In this document: positions 17,733 to 26,166 of the stretch, piece after piece
Layout of the letters: each line of letters begins with the position of its first letter
How positions within the stretch are numbered: position 1 is the stretch's first letter
Translations under genes and position numbers: made by a program
NCBI GenBank assembly: GCA_023432225.1
Contig: JAEYUW010000017.1
Coordinates: 1 to 64,000, forward strand
Length of the DNA: 64,000 bases
Source: Verrucomicrobiota bacterium
Lineage (GTDB): Bacteria; Verrucomicrobiota; Verrucomicrobiia; Opitutales; Opitutaceae
Direction of reading: 5' to 3'
Notes under the pieces: generated by a model
Told to the model about the DNA's origin: nothing
The model's database searches: none
Seen by the model: the letters and a program-made list of their open reading frames with translations, nothing else

Positions 17733-18323
17733 ATGAGCCATCCGTCGCGCCCGGAATTTTGGGACGAGCGCTACGCTCGCGGCACGACTCCGTGGGACTA
17801 CGGCGGCGTCCCGCCGCAGCTCCAACATTACCTCGCTGCGCACCCGAGCGGTGGTCGCGCACTCATCCCCGGCTGTGGCGCGGGCCACGAGATCGCGGCG
17901 TTCTACGAAGCCGGCTACGACGTCACGGCCATCGACTTCGCCCGCGGCGCCGTGGATCGCGCCCGCGAAAATCTCGGCCCCGTGCTGGCCGACCGCGTTT
18001 TGCTCGGCGACTTTTTCACGCACGATTTCGCAGCCACACCGTTCGATGTCATCTATGAACGCACGTTTTTCTGTGCGCTGCCACCGGACTTGCGGCCCCA
18101 ATACATCGAACGCATGGCGCGCTTGCTCACGCCGGGCGGCGTGCTCGTCGGGCTGTTTTATCTCGGCGAGGAACAAGGCGGACCGCCCTATCAACTCCAC
18201 GCGGCCGACGAGGCCCGGCTGTTCAGCGCACACTTCGTGCTCGTGCAAGATCAGCCGGCCGCGGAACCCTTCCCGCTCTTCGGCGACAACGAACGCTGGC
18301 GCGAATACCGCCGTATTAAGTAG
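17733..18323 (+). CDS. TPMT-family class I SAM-dependent methyltransferase
   Basis: 196 residues. It begins SHPSRPEFWDERYARGTTPWDYGGVPPQL, the thiopurine S-methyltransferase family opening (W-x-x-R-Y...TPWD). The SAM-binding motif GRALIPGCGAGHEIAAFYEAGYDVTAIDFARGAV follows, then DFFTHDF and YERTFFCALPPDLRPQY. The substrate is probably a small thiol, halide or metalloid (family inference). ATG 17733 has a GGAG upstream. Confidence 0.88.
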   Translation: MSHPSRPEFWDERYARGTTPWDYGGVPPQLQHYLAAHPSGGRALIPGCGAGHEIAAFYEAGYDVTAIDFARGAVDRARENLGPVLADRVLLGDFFTHDFAATPFDVIYERTFFCALPPDLRPQYIERMARLLTPGGVLVGLFYLGEEQGGPPYQLHAADEARLFSAHFVLVQDQPAAEPFPLFGDNERWREYRRIK

Positions 18324-18384
18324 CGCCCGCCCCGCTCCACACCCGCCCCGGGCTCACGTTCGCACAGGCTCACGCTCGCATGGG

Positions 18385-18409
18385 CAATTTGCCGTAATAC
18401 GGCAAATTG
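18385..18409. repeat. 25-bp perfect palindrome with CGTAATACG core
   Basis: CAATTTGCCGTA and its complement surround one A. It lies in the 144-bp convergent spacer between the methyltransferase and adenine deaminase genes, next to a second palindrome with the same core. There is no T tract, so an ordinary terminator is unlikely. Confidence 0.7.
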
Positions 18410-18427
18410 GCTTTTCCGCTCCCGGTG

Positions 18428-18450
18428 ACTTTTGCGTAATACGCAAAAGT
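18428..18450. repeat. 23-bp perfect palindrome with CGTAATACG core
   Basis: ACTTTTGCGTA and its complement surround one A. It shares the nine-base centre CGTAATACG with the palindrome 19 bases to the left but has different flanks. Confidence 0.7.
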
Positions 18451-18467
18451 GCGCGGCGCAGCTCCGC

Positions 18468-20108
18468 TCACTGATTTAGCGGCACAAAACCCCACTGCGC
18501 GGCGGAGAACAGTCCGCGATCGCTCAGCTTCAAATCCGGAATCACGAGCAGCGCCATGAACGACAGCGTCATGAACGGCGCGTCGAGCTTCGAGCCGAGC
18601 TTTTTCGCCGCGCGGTCCAGCTCCGTGTAGCGCTGAGCGACCCAGCGACCGTCGCGATCCGACATCAGCCCGGCGATCGGCAGCGGCAGCACCCGCCCGC
18701 GGCCCGCGCGATCGACGACGCTCAAGCCACCGCGGTGCTTGATCACGAGGTTCACCGCGCGCGCGAGCGACGCGTCGTCCGCACCGACCGCCACGATGTT
18801 GTGCGAATCGTGCGCCACCGACGACGCGAGCGCGCCAGCCTTCAAACCAAAGCCACGAATGAAACCGACCGCCACCGGCGCCTGCGCCACGTAGCGATTC
18901 ACGACGACGATCTTGAGCAAGTCCCGTTTCGGGTCCGCCACGAACACGCGCTCACGCACTGTCGGCACCTCGCGCAGTTGGCGCGTGATGAGCTGGCCAT
19001 TGAGCGCCTCGATGACGTTCAGCTTCGCGCCACCCGTCGGCCGCACGGCGAAATCCGCGGCCGCGCGCGGTCGCGCGCGAAACTGGTTCGGCGTCTTCGT
19101 GCGCAACCGCTTCAGCCGTGAGCGTCCGTTCGCCGCCACGAGAGTTCCTGCGATATAGGTGCGCTGCACGCGAAAATGCTTCCAGCCGTCGACGACGATG
19201 AAGTCTGCCGGATCGCCCGCACGCAGCAGGCCCACTTTCATGCGGTAGTGCTCGACCGGGTTCACGCTCGCGGCGCGCAACACATCGAACCGATCCGCAC
19301 CGCTCGCCAGCGCGCGACGGACATGAGCGTCGAGGTGATGCTGCACGAGCAAATCGGGATGCAGGTCGTCGCAGCAAAGCATCACGCGATCCGCATGCGT
19401 CTTCAGGAGCGATGACAGCGCGGCGAAGTTGCGCGCGGCCGAACCTTCGCGAATGAGAATCTTCATTCCCGCCGCGAGTTTGTCCTGCGCCTCCTCGAGC
19501 GTGAAACACTCGTGATCGGTCGACGGACCGGCTTTCGCGTAGGCAAGCGCCTGTTCGCCGCGCAGGCCGGGCGCATGGCCATCGATCGGTTTGCCGAGCT
19601 TCTTCGCCGTCTCGAGCATCGCGCGCAGCGAGGGATCGCCGCCGAGCATGCCTGGGAAGTTCATCACTTCGGCGAGGTAGTGCACGTCGCGACGCTTCAT
19701 CAGCCGCGCGACCGCTTTGGCATCGAGCGTGGCGCCCGCCGTCTCGAACGTCGTCGCCGGCACGCACGACGGCGCGCCGAAATGGAACTTCAGCGGCGTG
19801 CGCGCGCCGTCGCGGATCATGTAGTCGACGCCGCGTTCGCCGAGCACGTTGGCAATCTCGTGGGGATCGGAGATCGTCGCGACCGTGCCGTGCACCACGG
19901 CGAGCCGCGCGAACTCCGACGGCGGCAGCAGCGAACTCTCGATGTGGATATGCGCGTCGACGAAGCCCGGCATGATGAGGCGCGCCTCGCGCACGGCGCC
20001 ATCGCGCGTGACACGCACGATACGCCCCTCGCGCCACTCGACGCGACCCGCGTAGCAGGTTCGGGCGTGCAAATCCACAATCTGGCCGTCAAGTTTGCCG
20101 CTGTTCAT
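18468..20108 (-). CDS. ade: Adenine deaminase
   Basis: 546 residues, the usual length of the COG1001-type enzyme, which converts adenine to hypoxanthine in purine salvage. Landmarks are the metal motif PGFVDAHIHIESSLLPPSEFARLAVVHGTVATISDPHEIANVLG, then GHAPGLRGEQALAYAKAGPSTDHECF, and the C-terminal domain with SVAHDSHNIVAVGADD. ATG 20106-20108 is chosen; upstream in-frame sequence overlaps the divergent protease gene. The two divergent starts are 67 bases apart and may share a promoter region. Confidence 0.95.
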   Translation of the reverse strand: MNSGKLDGQIVDLHARTCYAGRVEWREGRIVRVTRDGAVREARLIMPGFVDAHIHIESSLLPPSEFARLAVVHGTVATISDPHEIANVLGERGVDYMIRDGARTPLKFHFGAPSCVPATTFETAGATLDAKAVARLMKRRDVHYLAEVMNFPGMLGGDPSLRAMLETAKKLGKPIDGHAPGLRGEQALAYAKAGPSTDHECFTLEEAQDKLAAGMKILIREGSAARNFAALSSLLKTHADRVMLCCDDLHPDLLVQHHLDAHVRRALASGADRFDVLRAASVNPVEHYRMKVGLLRAGDPADFIVVDGWKHFRVQRTYIAGTLVAANGRSRLKRLRTKTPNQFRARPRAAADFAVRPTGGAKLNVIEALNGQLITRQLREVPTVRERVFVADPKRDLLKIVVVNRYVAQAPVAVGFIRGFGLKAGALASSVAHDSHNIVAVGADDASLARAVNLVIKHRGGLSVVDRAGRGRVLPLPIAGLMSDRDGRWVAQRYTELDRAAKKLGSKLDAPFMTLSFMALLVIPDLKLSDRGLFSAAQWGFVPLNQ

Positions 20109-20175
20109 CTTCACAGATTGGGGCGACGGGCGGGTCGGGCCAATCCGCATTTCGCGCCCCGCGATTTGTTTCCCC

Positions 20176-21735
20176 ATGCTCCTCCGCTCGCCGTTTCGCC
20201 TCGCCCTCGTCACTTCAGCCCTGGCGGTCGCCGTTTTCGCCGCCGACCCGCAATCCGCCGCGACAACCGCTCCGGCCGTTCCCGCACCCGCCACGCCGGC
20301 GCCCGCCGCCGTCGAGAACTCCGTGGTGAAAATCTTCGCCACCCAGCGTGGTCCCGACCTCGTGCGGCCGTGGAGCAAATCCTCGCCGCGCGAAGCGACC
20401 GGCTCCGGCGTCATCATCGAGGGCAAACGCATCCTCACCAACGCGCACGTCGTCCTCTATGCGAGCCAGGTCCAGGTGCAGGCCAACCAGTCGGGCGAAA
20501 AAGTCCCCGCGACGGTTGAGGCGATCGCTCCCGGCATCGACCTCGCCGTGCTGAAGCTCGAGGACGAATCGTTCTTCGACACGCGCGCCCCGGTGCCGCG
20601 CGCCAAGGTGCTGCCCTCGATCAAGGACCCGGTGATGGCCTACGGTTACCCGACCGGCGGCACGAGCCTCTCGATCACCAAAGGCATCGTCTCGCGCATC
20701 GATTTCGCCGCCTACAATTTCCCGATTTCCGGCCTGCGCATCCAAATCGACGCCGCAATCAATCCCGGCAACAGCGGCGGCCCCGCGCTCTGCAATGATC
20801 AGATGATCGGCATCGCGTTCAGCCGCCTCGGCGGTGGCGACAACATCGGCTACATCATTCCGAACGAGGAGATCGAACTCTTCCTCGCCGACCTCGCCGA
20901 TGGCACCTACGACGGCAAGCCTGCGCTCTGGGAGCAACTCCAGCCCTCGCAAAATCCCGCCCTGCGCACGTTCGCGAAACTCCCGCGCGGCTCCACCGGC
21001 GTTCTCGTCACCGAGCCCGACAGCGACGCGCCGAGCTATCCGTTGAAGCGTTGGGACGTCATCACGCACATCGGCGACACCCCCGTCGACGACGAAGGCA
21101 TGGTGAAGATCGGCGAGACGCTGCGCGTCCGCTTCACCTATCTCGTGCAGAAGCTCGCCCAGGACGGCACCGTCCCGCTCAAAGTCCTGCGCAACGGCGA
21201 GCCGGTCGCGCTCTCGCTGCCGGTCTCGCGCCAGCGCACGATGCTCATTCCCTATCTCCAGGGCACGTATCCGCCCTACTTCATCTACGGCTCGCTCGTG
21301 TTCTCGACACCGAATGCCGACATGCTCAACGCGACCTCGCCGAACGCCATGCAGTTCTTCGGCTCGCTCACGCGCACCGGCAGTCCGCTGGTCACGCGCC
21401 GGCACGAGCGCCCCGCTTTTGAAGGCGAACAACTCGTGATTGTTTCCTCGCCGTTGCTCTCGCACAAGATCACCCGCGGCTACGGCAATCCGGCCCTCCG
21501 CGTGCTCGAGTCCATCAACGACACCAAGATCAAGAACCTCGCGCACCTCGTCGCCGTGCTCCGCGACGCAAAGGACGAGTTCGTTGTCATCCGCTTTGCC
21601 GGCCTCGACTCGGACGCGATTGTTCTGCCGCGCGCGGAGGTCGCCGCTGCGACCGAGGAAATCCTCAGCGACAACGGCATCCGCGCCCAAGCCTCGCCGG
21701 ACCTGTTGGCGATCTGGACGAAACCCGCGAAATAA
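20176..21735 (+). CDS. DegP/HtrA-like secreted serine protease with PDZ regions
   Basis: 519 residues. The signal peptide is MLLRSPFRLALVTSALAVAVFA. The trypsin-like domain has His in ILTNAHVV, Asp in GIDLAVLKL, and Ser in INPGNSGGPA, so the triad is intact. About 250 residues follow, with PDZ-like character (DVITHIGDTPVDDEGMVKIGE and ALRVLESINDTKIKNLAHLVAVL). It resembles the plant Deg / bacterial DegP-like group with an extended PDZ tandem, and probably acts in periplasmic protein quality control. Confidence 0.9.
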   Translation: MLLRSPFRLALVTSALAVAVFAADPQSAATTAPAVPAPATPAPAAVENSVVKIFATQRGPDLVRPWSKSSPREATGSGVIIEGKRILTNAHVVLYASQVQVQANQSGEKVPATVEAIAPGIDLAVLKLEDESFFDTRAPVPRAKVLPSIKDPVMAYGYPTGGTSLSITKGIVSRIDFAAYNFPISGLRIQIDAAINPGNSGGPALCNDQMIGIAFSRLGGGDNIGYIIPNEEIELFLADLADGTYDGKPALWEQLQPSQNPALRTFAKLPRGSTGVLVTEPDSDAPSYPLKRWDVITHIGDTPVDDEGMVKIGETLRVRFTYLVQKLAQDGTVPLKVLRNGEPVALSLPVSRQRTMLIPYLQGTYPPYFIYGSLVFSTPNADMLNATSPNAMQFFGSLTRTGSPLVTRRHERPAFEGEQLVIVSSPLLSHKITRGYGNPALRVLESINDTKIKNLAHLVAVLRDAKDEFVVIRFAGLDSDAIVLPRAEVAAATEEILSDNGIRAQASPDLLAIWTKPAK

Positions 21736-21758
21736 CCGCGAGCGCCTCGAAGCCGAAA

Positions 21759-21826
21759 GTAGCGGGAGCTTCCAGCTTCCGTCCCTTCGTCATCGTCCCA
21801 ACACGGGAGCTGGAAGCTCTCGCTCC
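21759..21826. repeat. Inverted repeat, GGAGCTTCCAGCT family (copy 2)
   Basis: The left arm starts GTAGCGGGAGCTTCCAGCTT (21760 on) and the right arm ends ...GAAGCTCTCGCTCC. One or two mismatches separate it from copy 1 at 14193-14260. It lies between the protease gene and clpP. Confidence 0.78.
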
Positions 21827-21909
21827 TTTGCGCGCGATGCGCCCCCCGCGTTACGCCGTGCCCCAAAAACGACTCGCAAAAGCGGCCCACCGGTGCACGT
21901 TTCGACCCC

Positions 21910-22560
21910 ATGTCCGCTCACAATCTCCCCCGCGATTACCAGAACCCGTTCACGCCGCGCATGGACGATGATGATGACGACCGCGAAGACCCGGCCGTGG
22001 GCAAGATGCCGACACCGGTGGGCGCGCAGATTCAGCGCAAGTTCCTCGAACAGCGGAAAATTTTCCTCTGGGGCGCCGTGACCGACGAGTCCGCCAAGGA
22101 CCTCACCGAAAAATTGCTCTACCTCGAGGCCGTCGCGCCCGGTAAAGAGATCAACTTCTACATGAACACGCCCGGCGGCTCGATCACGGCCGGCATGGCG
22201 GTTTACGACACGATCAAGCTCATCACCTCGCCCGTGAACGTCATCGTCACCGGCATGGCCGCGTCGATGGGCTCCATTCTACTCAGCTCCGCGCAGAAGG
22301 GCCGCCGCTATCTCTACCCGCACGCGCGCGTGCTCATCCACCAGCCGCTGATTTCCGGTCGCATGGTCGGCCCAGCCTCGGACATCAACATTCAGGCGAA
22401 GGAAATGGAAAAGCTGCGCGCGGAACTGAACCAGATCCTCGCCACCGCCTCCGGCCAGCCGATCGATAAGGTCAATCGGGACTCCGACCGCGATTTCTAT
22501 CTCAACGCGCAGGAGGCCATCGCCTACGGTCTCGCCGACAAGATCGTCGAGAAGCTCTGA
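21910..22560 (+). CDS. clpP: ATP-dependent Clp protease proteolytic subunit
   Basis: 216 residues. The catalytic Ser is in GMAASMGSIL, His in RVLIHQPL, and the Asp region is RDSDRDFYLNAQEAIAYGL. GGSITAGMAVYDTI lines the substrate groove. The N-terminus carries an unusual acidic run (MDDDDDDRED) ahead of the processed body, probably a propeptide. In this copy the His-loop reads QPLISGRMVGPASD rather than QPxGGxxGQAxD, a variation seen in ClpP paralogues. No clpX is adjacent, so this may be one of several clpP genes. Confidence 0.93.
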   Translation: MSAHNLPRDYQNPFTPRMDDDDDDREDPAVGKMPTPVGAQIQRKFLEQRKIFLWGAVTDESAKDLTEKLLYLEAVAPGKEINFYMNTPGGSITAGMAVYDTIKLITSPVNVIVTGMAASMGSILLSSAQKGRRYLYPHARVLIHQPLISGRMVGPASDINIQAKEMEKLRAELNQILATASGQPIDKVNRDSDRDFYLNAQEAIAYGLADKIVEKL

Positions 22561-22600
22561 GCGCAACGCATCCGCGCCGCGCGCCAAGCACGATCCTTTC

Positions 22601-22629
22601 AGCCCGCCAGCAATGGCGGGCTTTTTATT
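22601..22629 (+). terminator. Rho-independent terminator after clpP
   Basis: Stem AGCCCGCCA / TGGCGGGCT with a 4-base loop, then TTTTATTTT, 41 bases past the clpP stop. Confidence 0.9.
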
Positions 22630-22648
22630 TTCTGTCCCACCGCGCTTT

Positions 22649-22677
22649 TGTAGGGCGGGGTCTCCGACCCCGCCGAC
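22649..22677. repeat. Solo half of a GTAGGGCGGGGTC hairpin family
   Basis: TGTAGGG followed by GGCGGGGTC-TCC-GACCCCGCC forms one short hairpin. No matching right half is present before the next gene, so it looks like a decayed or single-unit copy of the GTAG-ended repeat group. Confidence 0.55.
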
Positions 22678-22761
22678 GTTCGAAGCACGCACGACATTCG
22701 CGCGGGTTCAGCGCCCCCGTCCTAAATTACAGTCTCGTCGCTGCGCCCAGCCCGACCCCGC

Positions 22762-24393
22762 TCACTTCGGCGCCGTGGTGTTCGTCGGCGTGAGCCCCGC
22801 GGCCTGACGCGCATATTCCAGCGCGCGGGCCATGTCTCCCGCCGCATCGGCCACGCGCCGCGCATCGGCGAGGGCGCGTAGCTGCGCGTCGGCGTTGGGC
22901 GCAGTGGACTTCACCAGCAATTCGAAAAACGGCAGCGCCTCGCGCGCCGTGCCGTGCGCCGCGACGAGTTCGGCGGCCAGCTTCACGAGCGGCCATTCTG
23001 TTGCCGAGACCGGCGGAAGCTTGGGCACGAAACCCAGCGTGGCGACCGCGGCCGCCGGCCGGTTGTGCGCGATCTCATACCGCGCCGCCGCCAGCGCCAG
23101 CGGCAAGCTAGGCAATTCCCGCATCCCCCGCGCAAGCAGCGCACGCGCTTCAGCGTCAAGGTCGAGCCGGTCGAGCACCGCCACCTTTCGCGCGATGGCG
23201 TAGCCCGCGAGCGTGTGCGGAATCTCGTTCAGATGCCGGATTTGTTCGTCGAGCCCCACGCGGAACGGACGGTAGAGCGGATCGCCCAGAATGACGTTCT
23301 GCCAGCTGACCGCGCGCGTGGCGAAATACGCGGCATCGCCGAGCGTCTTGCCCTGCGCCAGCTCCGCCAGCAACAGCTGCGGCTGGATCGTGAATTCCAG
23401 GTAAGGCTCGAACACGTTGCCAAACGTCGCCGCCACGCCGTGCGCGATCAGCGGCCCGCACCAGTAATCCGTCATCGTCCGCAAAGACGCCGCCGAAACG
23501 CTGTGGATGTGCAGCGCAATCGCGCCGGACGGAAACCGGAACTCCGGCCGCACGAACGGCCCGTCCGCCGTCAGAGTATACCAACCAAAGTAGAGCACCG
23601 GCGCATCGAACCGATCCGTGACGTCGAACCGGCTGCTGCTACTCTGAACATCGCCGAAAAAGCCAAGATCGGTCAGCTGATCGCGCGTCGCCTCGAGCCA
23701 GCGATCGCCCGTCGCGTGAGGTCCGCCGAGGTCGACGTAATAACGACCGATCAGGCCGCGTTGCTCCGCCTCGAGCGCCGAGGTAATCATGTTCCGCACC
23801 GCGCTGTCGCTCGGACCATCGAGCCGCGTCACCTTCACCACCAGCTCCGCACTCAGTTCGGAGGTGCGCCGTGCGTTGAACAGCGGATTTTGCAGCGGCC
23901 CGAGCGTCGTCTGGTTGTTCTGCGCCAGCATCGCGAGCTCCGAGTCGACCGAAGCGGACGTCGTGCGAAATTCCTTCTGCATCCGCGCCGCGGCGCGCTC
24001 GTCGAACGTCGTCGGATCGTTGTCGATGCGCAGCGGCGTGCCGCGACACAGGACGAGATACGCCAGCTTGTGGCCCGTCACCGCCGAGCGCCGACGGCCG
24101 AGGGAGTCCAGTTTGTCGGAGAGAAAGCCCTCTAACCAGCCACGGCGCAGCAGCTCGTTTTGCAGCGGCTGCCAGATATAGTCGACGAACGTCCGCCAGG
24201 TGATCGTTTCCTCCGCCGGCATCGGCAACGCGATGAGGTTTGCCGGAGGTATGCCGCGCTTTGCCGCGTAGAACTCCCCCAGCGCCACCGACTCCGGCTG
24301 ACGCGAGTTGACGAGGATGACCGTGCGCGCCGCAAGATCGTCCGTCGCCGCCGCGCGAGCCGCGCTGGCCGCGATCAACAGCCACCCCGCCAT
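22762..24393 (-). CDS. TIGR03790-like secreted protein
   Basis: 543 residues. The signal peptide MAGWLLIAASAARA leads into TDDLAARTVILVNSRQPESVALGEFYAAKRGIPPANLIALPMPAEETI, which is how I recall the TIGR03790 family of Verrucomicrobia, Planctomycetes and relatives beginning. Later landmarks are HKLAYLVLCRGTPLRIDND, PVLYFGWYT and GAIALHIHSVSAASLRT...WCGPLIAHGVAATFGNVFEPYL. The final 150 residues are Ala-rich helical repeats of TPR character. The function of the family is not known to me. ATG 24391-24393 is chosen because upstream in-frame sequence is only the translated inverted repeat. Confidence 0.8.
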   Translation of the reverse strand: MAGWLLIAASAARAAATDDLAARTVILVNSRQPESVALGEFYAAKRGIPPANLIALPMPAEETITWRTFVDYIWQPLQNELLRRGWLEGFLSDKLDSLGRRRSAVTGHKLAYLVLCRGTPLRIDNDPTTFDERAAARMQKEFRTTSASVDSELAMLAQNNQTTLGPLQNPLFNARRTSELSAELVVKVTRLDGPSDSAVRNMITSALEAEQRGLIGRYYVDLGGPHATGDRWLEATRDQLTDLGFFGDVQSSSSRFDVTDRFDAPVLYFGWYTLTADGPFVRPEFRFPSGAIALHIHSVSAASLRTMTDYWCGPLIAHGVAATFGNVFEPYLEFTIQPQLLLAELAQGKTLGDAAYFATRAVSWQNVILGDPLYRPFRVGLDEQIRHLNEIPHTLAGYAIARKVAVLDRLDLDAEARALLARGMRELPSLPLALAAARYEIAHNRPAAAVATLGFVPKLPPVSATEWPLVKLAAELVAAHGTAREALPFFELLVKSTAPNADAQLRALADARRVADAAGDMARALEYARQAAGLTPTNTTAPK

Positions 24394-24412
24394 CACGAAC
24401 TGCAAAAAAATC

Positions 24413-24484
24413 TGTAGCGGCGGTCTGTGACCGCCGAAACGACGTGATCGCACCAAAGCGCGGCGGTCACAGACCGCCGCTACA
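24413..24484. repeat. Perfect long inverted repeat, GTAGCGGCGGTCTGTGACC family (copy 1)
   Basis: Arms of 24 bp (24413-24436 and 24461-24484) are exact complements, beginning TGTAGCGGCGG. Each arm is itself partly self-complementary (CGGTCTGTGACCG). Copy 2 is at 50133-50205. It lies between crcB and the TIGR03790-like gene. Read through, it encodes a spurious GGHRPPLQ peptide that could mislead start calling. Confidence 0.88.
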
Positions 24485-24509
24485 GCGTCAGAGCGAAGTT
24501 TGCCCCAGC

Positions 24510-24881
24510 TCATGCGCGACCGAATCGGTAACCGAGCCACACGGTGAGCAGACAAACCGCGACCGAAAGCAAAATGTTCAGCGCCGCTGCGAGCCATTGC
24601 CCGCGCAGCATCTGATCGAGCGTCTGCCAGCTGAAGGTGGAGAACGTCGTGAACCCGCCGCAAAATCCGACGACCAGCAAACTCTGCATCCGCGCCGCTG
24701 GCTCCGGCTCGAGCGACCCGAGGCGCGCCATGAGCCAGCCGATCAGCAGCGAGCCGGCCGCGTTGATGAGCAACGTGCCCCACGGAAAACGCGCGCCACT
24801 CAGGGCATGGCCCGCCAACGCACGGAGCACGGAGCCGAGCGCGCCGCCAAGGGCAATCCAGAGCAGCGCGGATAAGTTCAC
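24510..24881 (-). CDS. crcB: Fluoride efflux channel CrcB/Fluc
   Basis: 123 residues with four membrane helices. Motifs are LWIALGGALGSVLRALAG, PWGTLLINAAGSLLIGWLM (conserved Asn and Gly) and the pore segment GFCGGFTTFSTFSWQT, where the Phe-box lines the fluoride path. It works as an antiparallel dimer in the inner membrane. The start is GTG 24879-24881, overlapping the stop of the upstream nuclease gene as GTGA, which indicates coupling. No fluoride riboswitch was recognised. Confidence 0.93.
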   Translation of the reverse strand: MNLSALLWIALGGALGSVLRALAGHALSGARFPWGTLLINAAGSLLIGWLMARLGSLEPEPAARMQSLLVVGFCGGFTTFSTFSWQTLDQMLRGQWLAAALNILLSVAVCLLTVWLGYRFGRA

Positions 24882-25948
24882 GGGACCTTGGGCGTCTCCG
24901 GCGACTCCGTCGCCGCGGCCGCTTTTGTCTGCCGCCGCACCAGCGTCTCGCGGAGGTAGGTGTCGAGCGGCGCGGATTTCCACGCCGTCACCCACAGGCG
25001 CGCGAGCATCTGGCTGCCCGCGAGAAAACGCTCCTCAAAGAAGGCGCGTCCCTCCGGCGTGACCGGGAGCTCCTGCCGATTGGCCAGCAGTCCGGCCTTT
25101 TCCATTTGGTAGAGCGGCTCGGCTTTCGCGTGGGAGGTGAGCACGTAGTCCAACACGGCCACAAAGGCCGGATCGCGACCATCCGCGCGCATCGGCAGCG
25201 GCATCGGCTCCGCGATCGTGACGCGAGACTGCAGATCGGCCGCTTTAATACCGGCCTTCGCGACGAAGCCGCCGTCGATCCACGAGTGAAAGCGAGGCCA
25301 CTTGGTGTAGCCGTTGGGGTTCTCGCCGGTCCAGCCGTTGTGATGCACGGTGGTGTGCAGCGGCTGCGCGCAATCAGCGACCGCGTGGCCGAGCAGGCCC
25401 ATCGCGTAGATCACGTCGGCCTCGGAATTCGCAATCTCGGACGGCGTGCCGCCAAGTTCGCGGTAAGCTTTCAAGTAAGCGAACGCCGAGCGGAGCTTGT
25501 GAAAATTTTCCGTGATCGCCCAGGGGGCGAAGCCCGGCCACTCGTCGGTGTGACCCGTGTTCTTGGCCGGATCGATGGCTGAGAATTTTTCCGCGTGCGC
25601 GATGCGGCCGGCGGCGAACATCAGCGCGAAGTCGAGGCGACGCGAAGGCACCTTCTGCAGATCGAGGCCGGCATCCGGAATCTGCTCGATGTCGAGGAAG
25701 TGGTCGGTCCAGCTGCCGCCGGTTTGTTTGAGCGCGGGGTCCACATTGCGCCAGCGATCGGGCACGTTGGCCAGGTGCAGAATGCGATCAGTCGCGGCGG
25801 CATCGCGAGCGAAGGCCGGGAAATCCGCCGGCAGCGAGTGGAGCGCGAGCTGGTTGACGATGCGATGTCCCTCGGCGTCCCACGCCTGCGCGAGGGTGGC
25901 GGCGCAACAAGCACCGACGACGAGAACGAAGCGAGACGGTGACAACAT
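24878..25948 (-). CDS. Secreted S1/P1-type nuclease
   Basis: 356 residues. The signal peptide MLSPSRFVLVVGACCAATLAQA is followed by WDAEGHRIVNQLA, whose first Trp and His would bind zinc in the mature enzyme. Further zinc ligands are visible in LANVPDRWRN, SWTDHFLDIE and MGLLGHAVADCAQPLHTTVHHNGW. It probably degrades single-stranded nucleic acid outside the cytoplasm, or acts as a phospholipase C-like hydrolase of the same fold. A Pro/Ala/Thr-rich tail ends the protein. Confidence 0.88.
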   Translation of the reverse strand: MLSPSRFVLVVGACCAATLAQAWDAEGHRIVNQLALHSLPADFPAFARDAAATDRILHLANVPDRWRNVDPALKQTGGSWTDHFLDIEQIPDAGLDLQKVPSRRLDFALMFAAGRIAHAEKFSAIDPAKNTGHTDEWPGFAPWAITENFHKLRSAFAYLKAYRELGGTPSEIANSEADVIYAMGLLGHAVADCAQPLHTTVHHNGWTGENPNGYTKWPRFHSWIDGGFVAKAGIKAADLQSRVTIAEPMPLPMRADGRDPAFVAVLDYVLTSHAKAEPLYQMEKAGLLANRQELPVTPEGRAFFEERFLAGSQMLARLWVTAWKSAPLDTYLRETLVRRQTKAAAATESPETPKVP

Positions 25949-26109
25949 GCGCAGAGAATCAGTCCGCCGCGCGGAGATTGGCCAGACTCATTTCGCGCGC
26001 CGCCGCTGGCGGTGCGGCTTTACGCCGCGACTCCGTCGCGCGTGGCGTGCGCATCGCCGCGATCGCAGCGTGAAGCCGCTGCTACAGTTTTGGCGAACGA
26101 TGGCTCGGC

Positions 26110-26166
26110 GTAGCGCAGGCGTCTCGCCTGCCTCCGGATTCGTGGCAGGCGAGACGCCTGCGCTAC
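26110..26166. repeat. Perfect inverted repeat, GTAGCGCAGGCG family (copy 1), overlapping a stop codon
   Basis: Arms of 23 bp (26110-26132 and 26144-26166) are exact complements with GTAGCGC ends. On the minus strand the outer bases GTAG supply the TAG stop of the amidase gene at 26163-26165. Copy 2 is at 53795-53851. Confidence 0.88.

Noticed and set aside
17455..17862. 135-residue minus-strand frame with several Cys
   Set aside because: It overlaps the start of the methyltransferase, lacks a recognisable family and ends without a conserved motif.
24413..24484. N-terminal extension of the TIGR03790-like protein through the inverted repeat
   Set aside because: The extra residues are only the translated repeat (GGHRPPLQ); a proper signal peptide starts at 24393.
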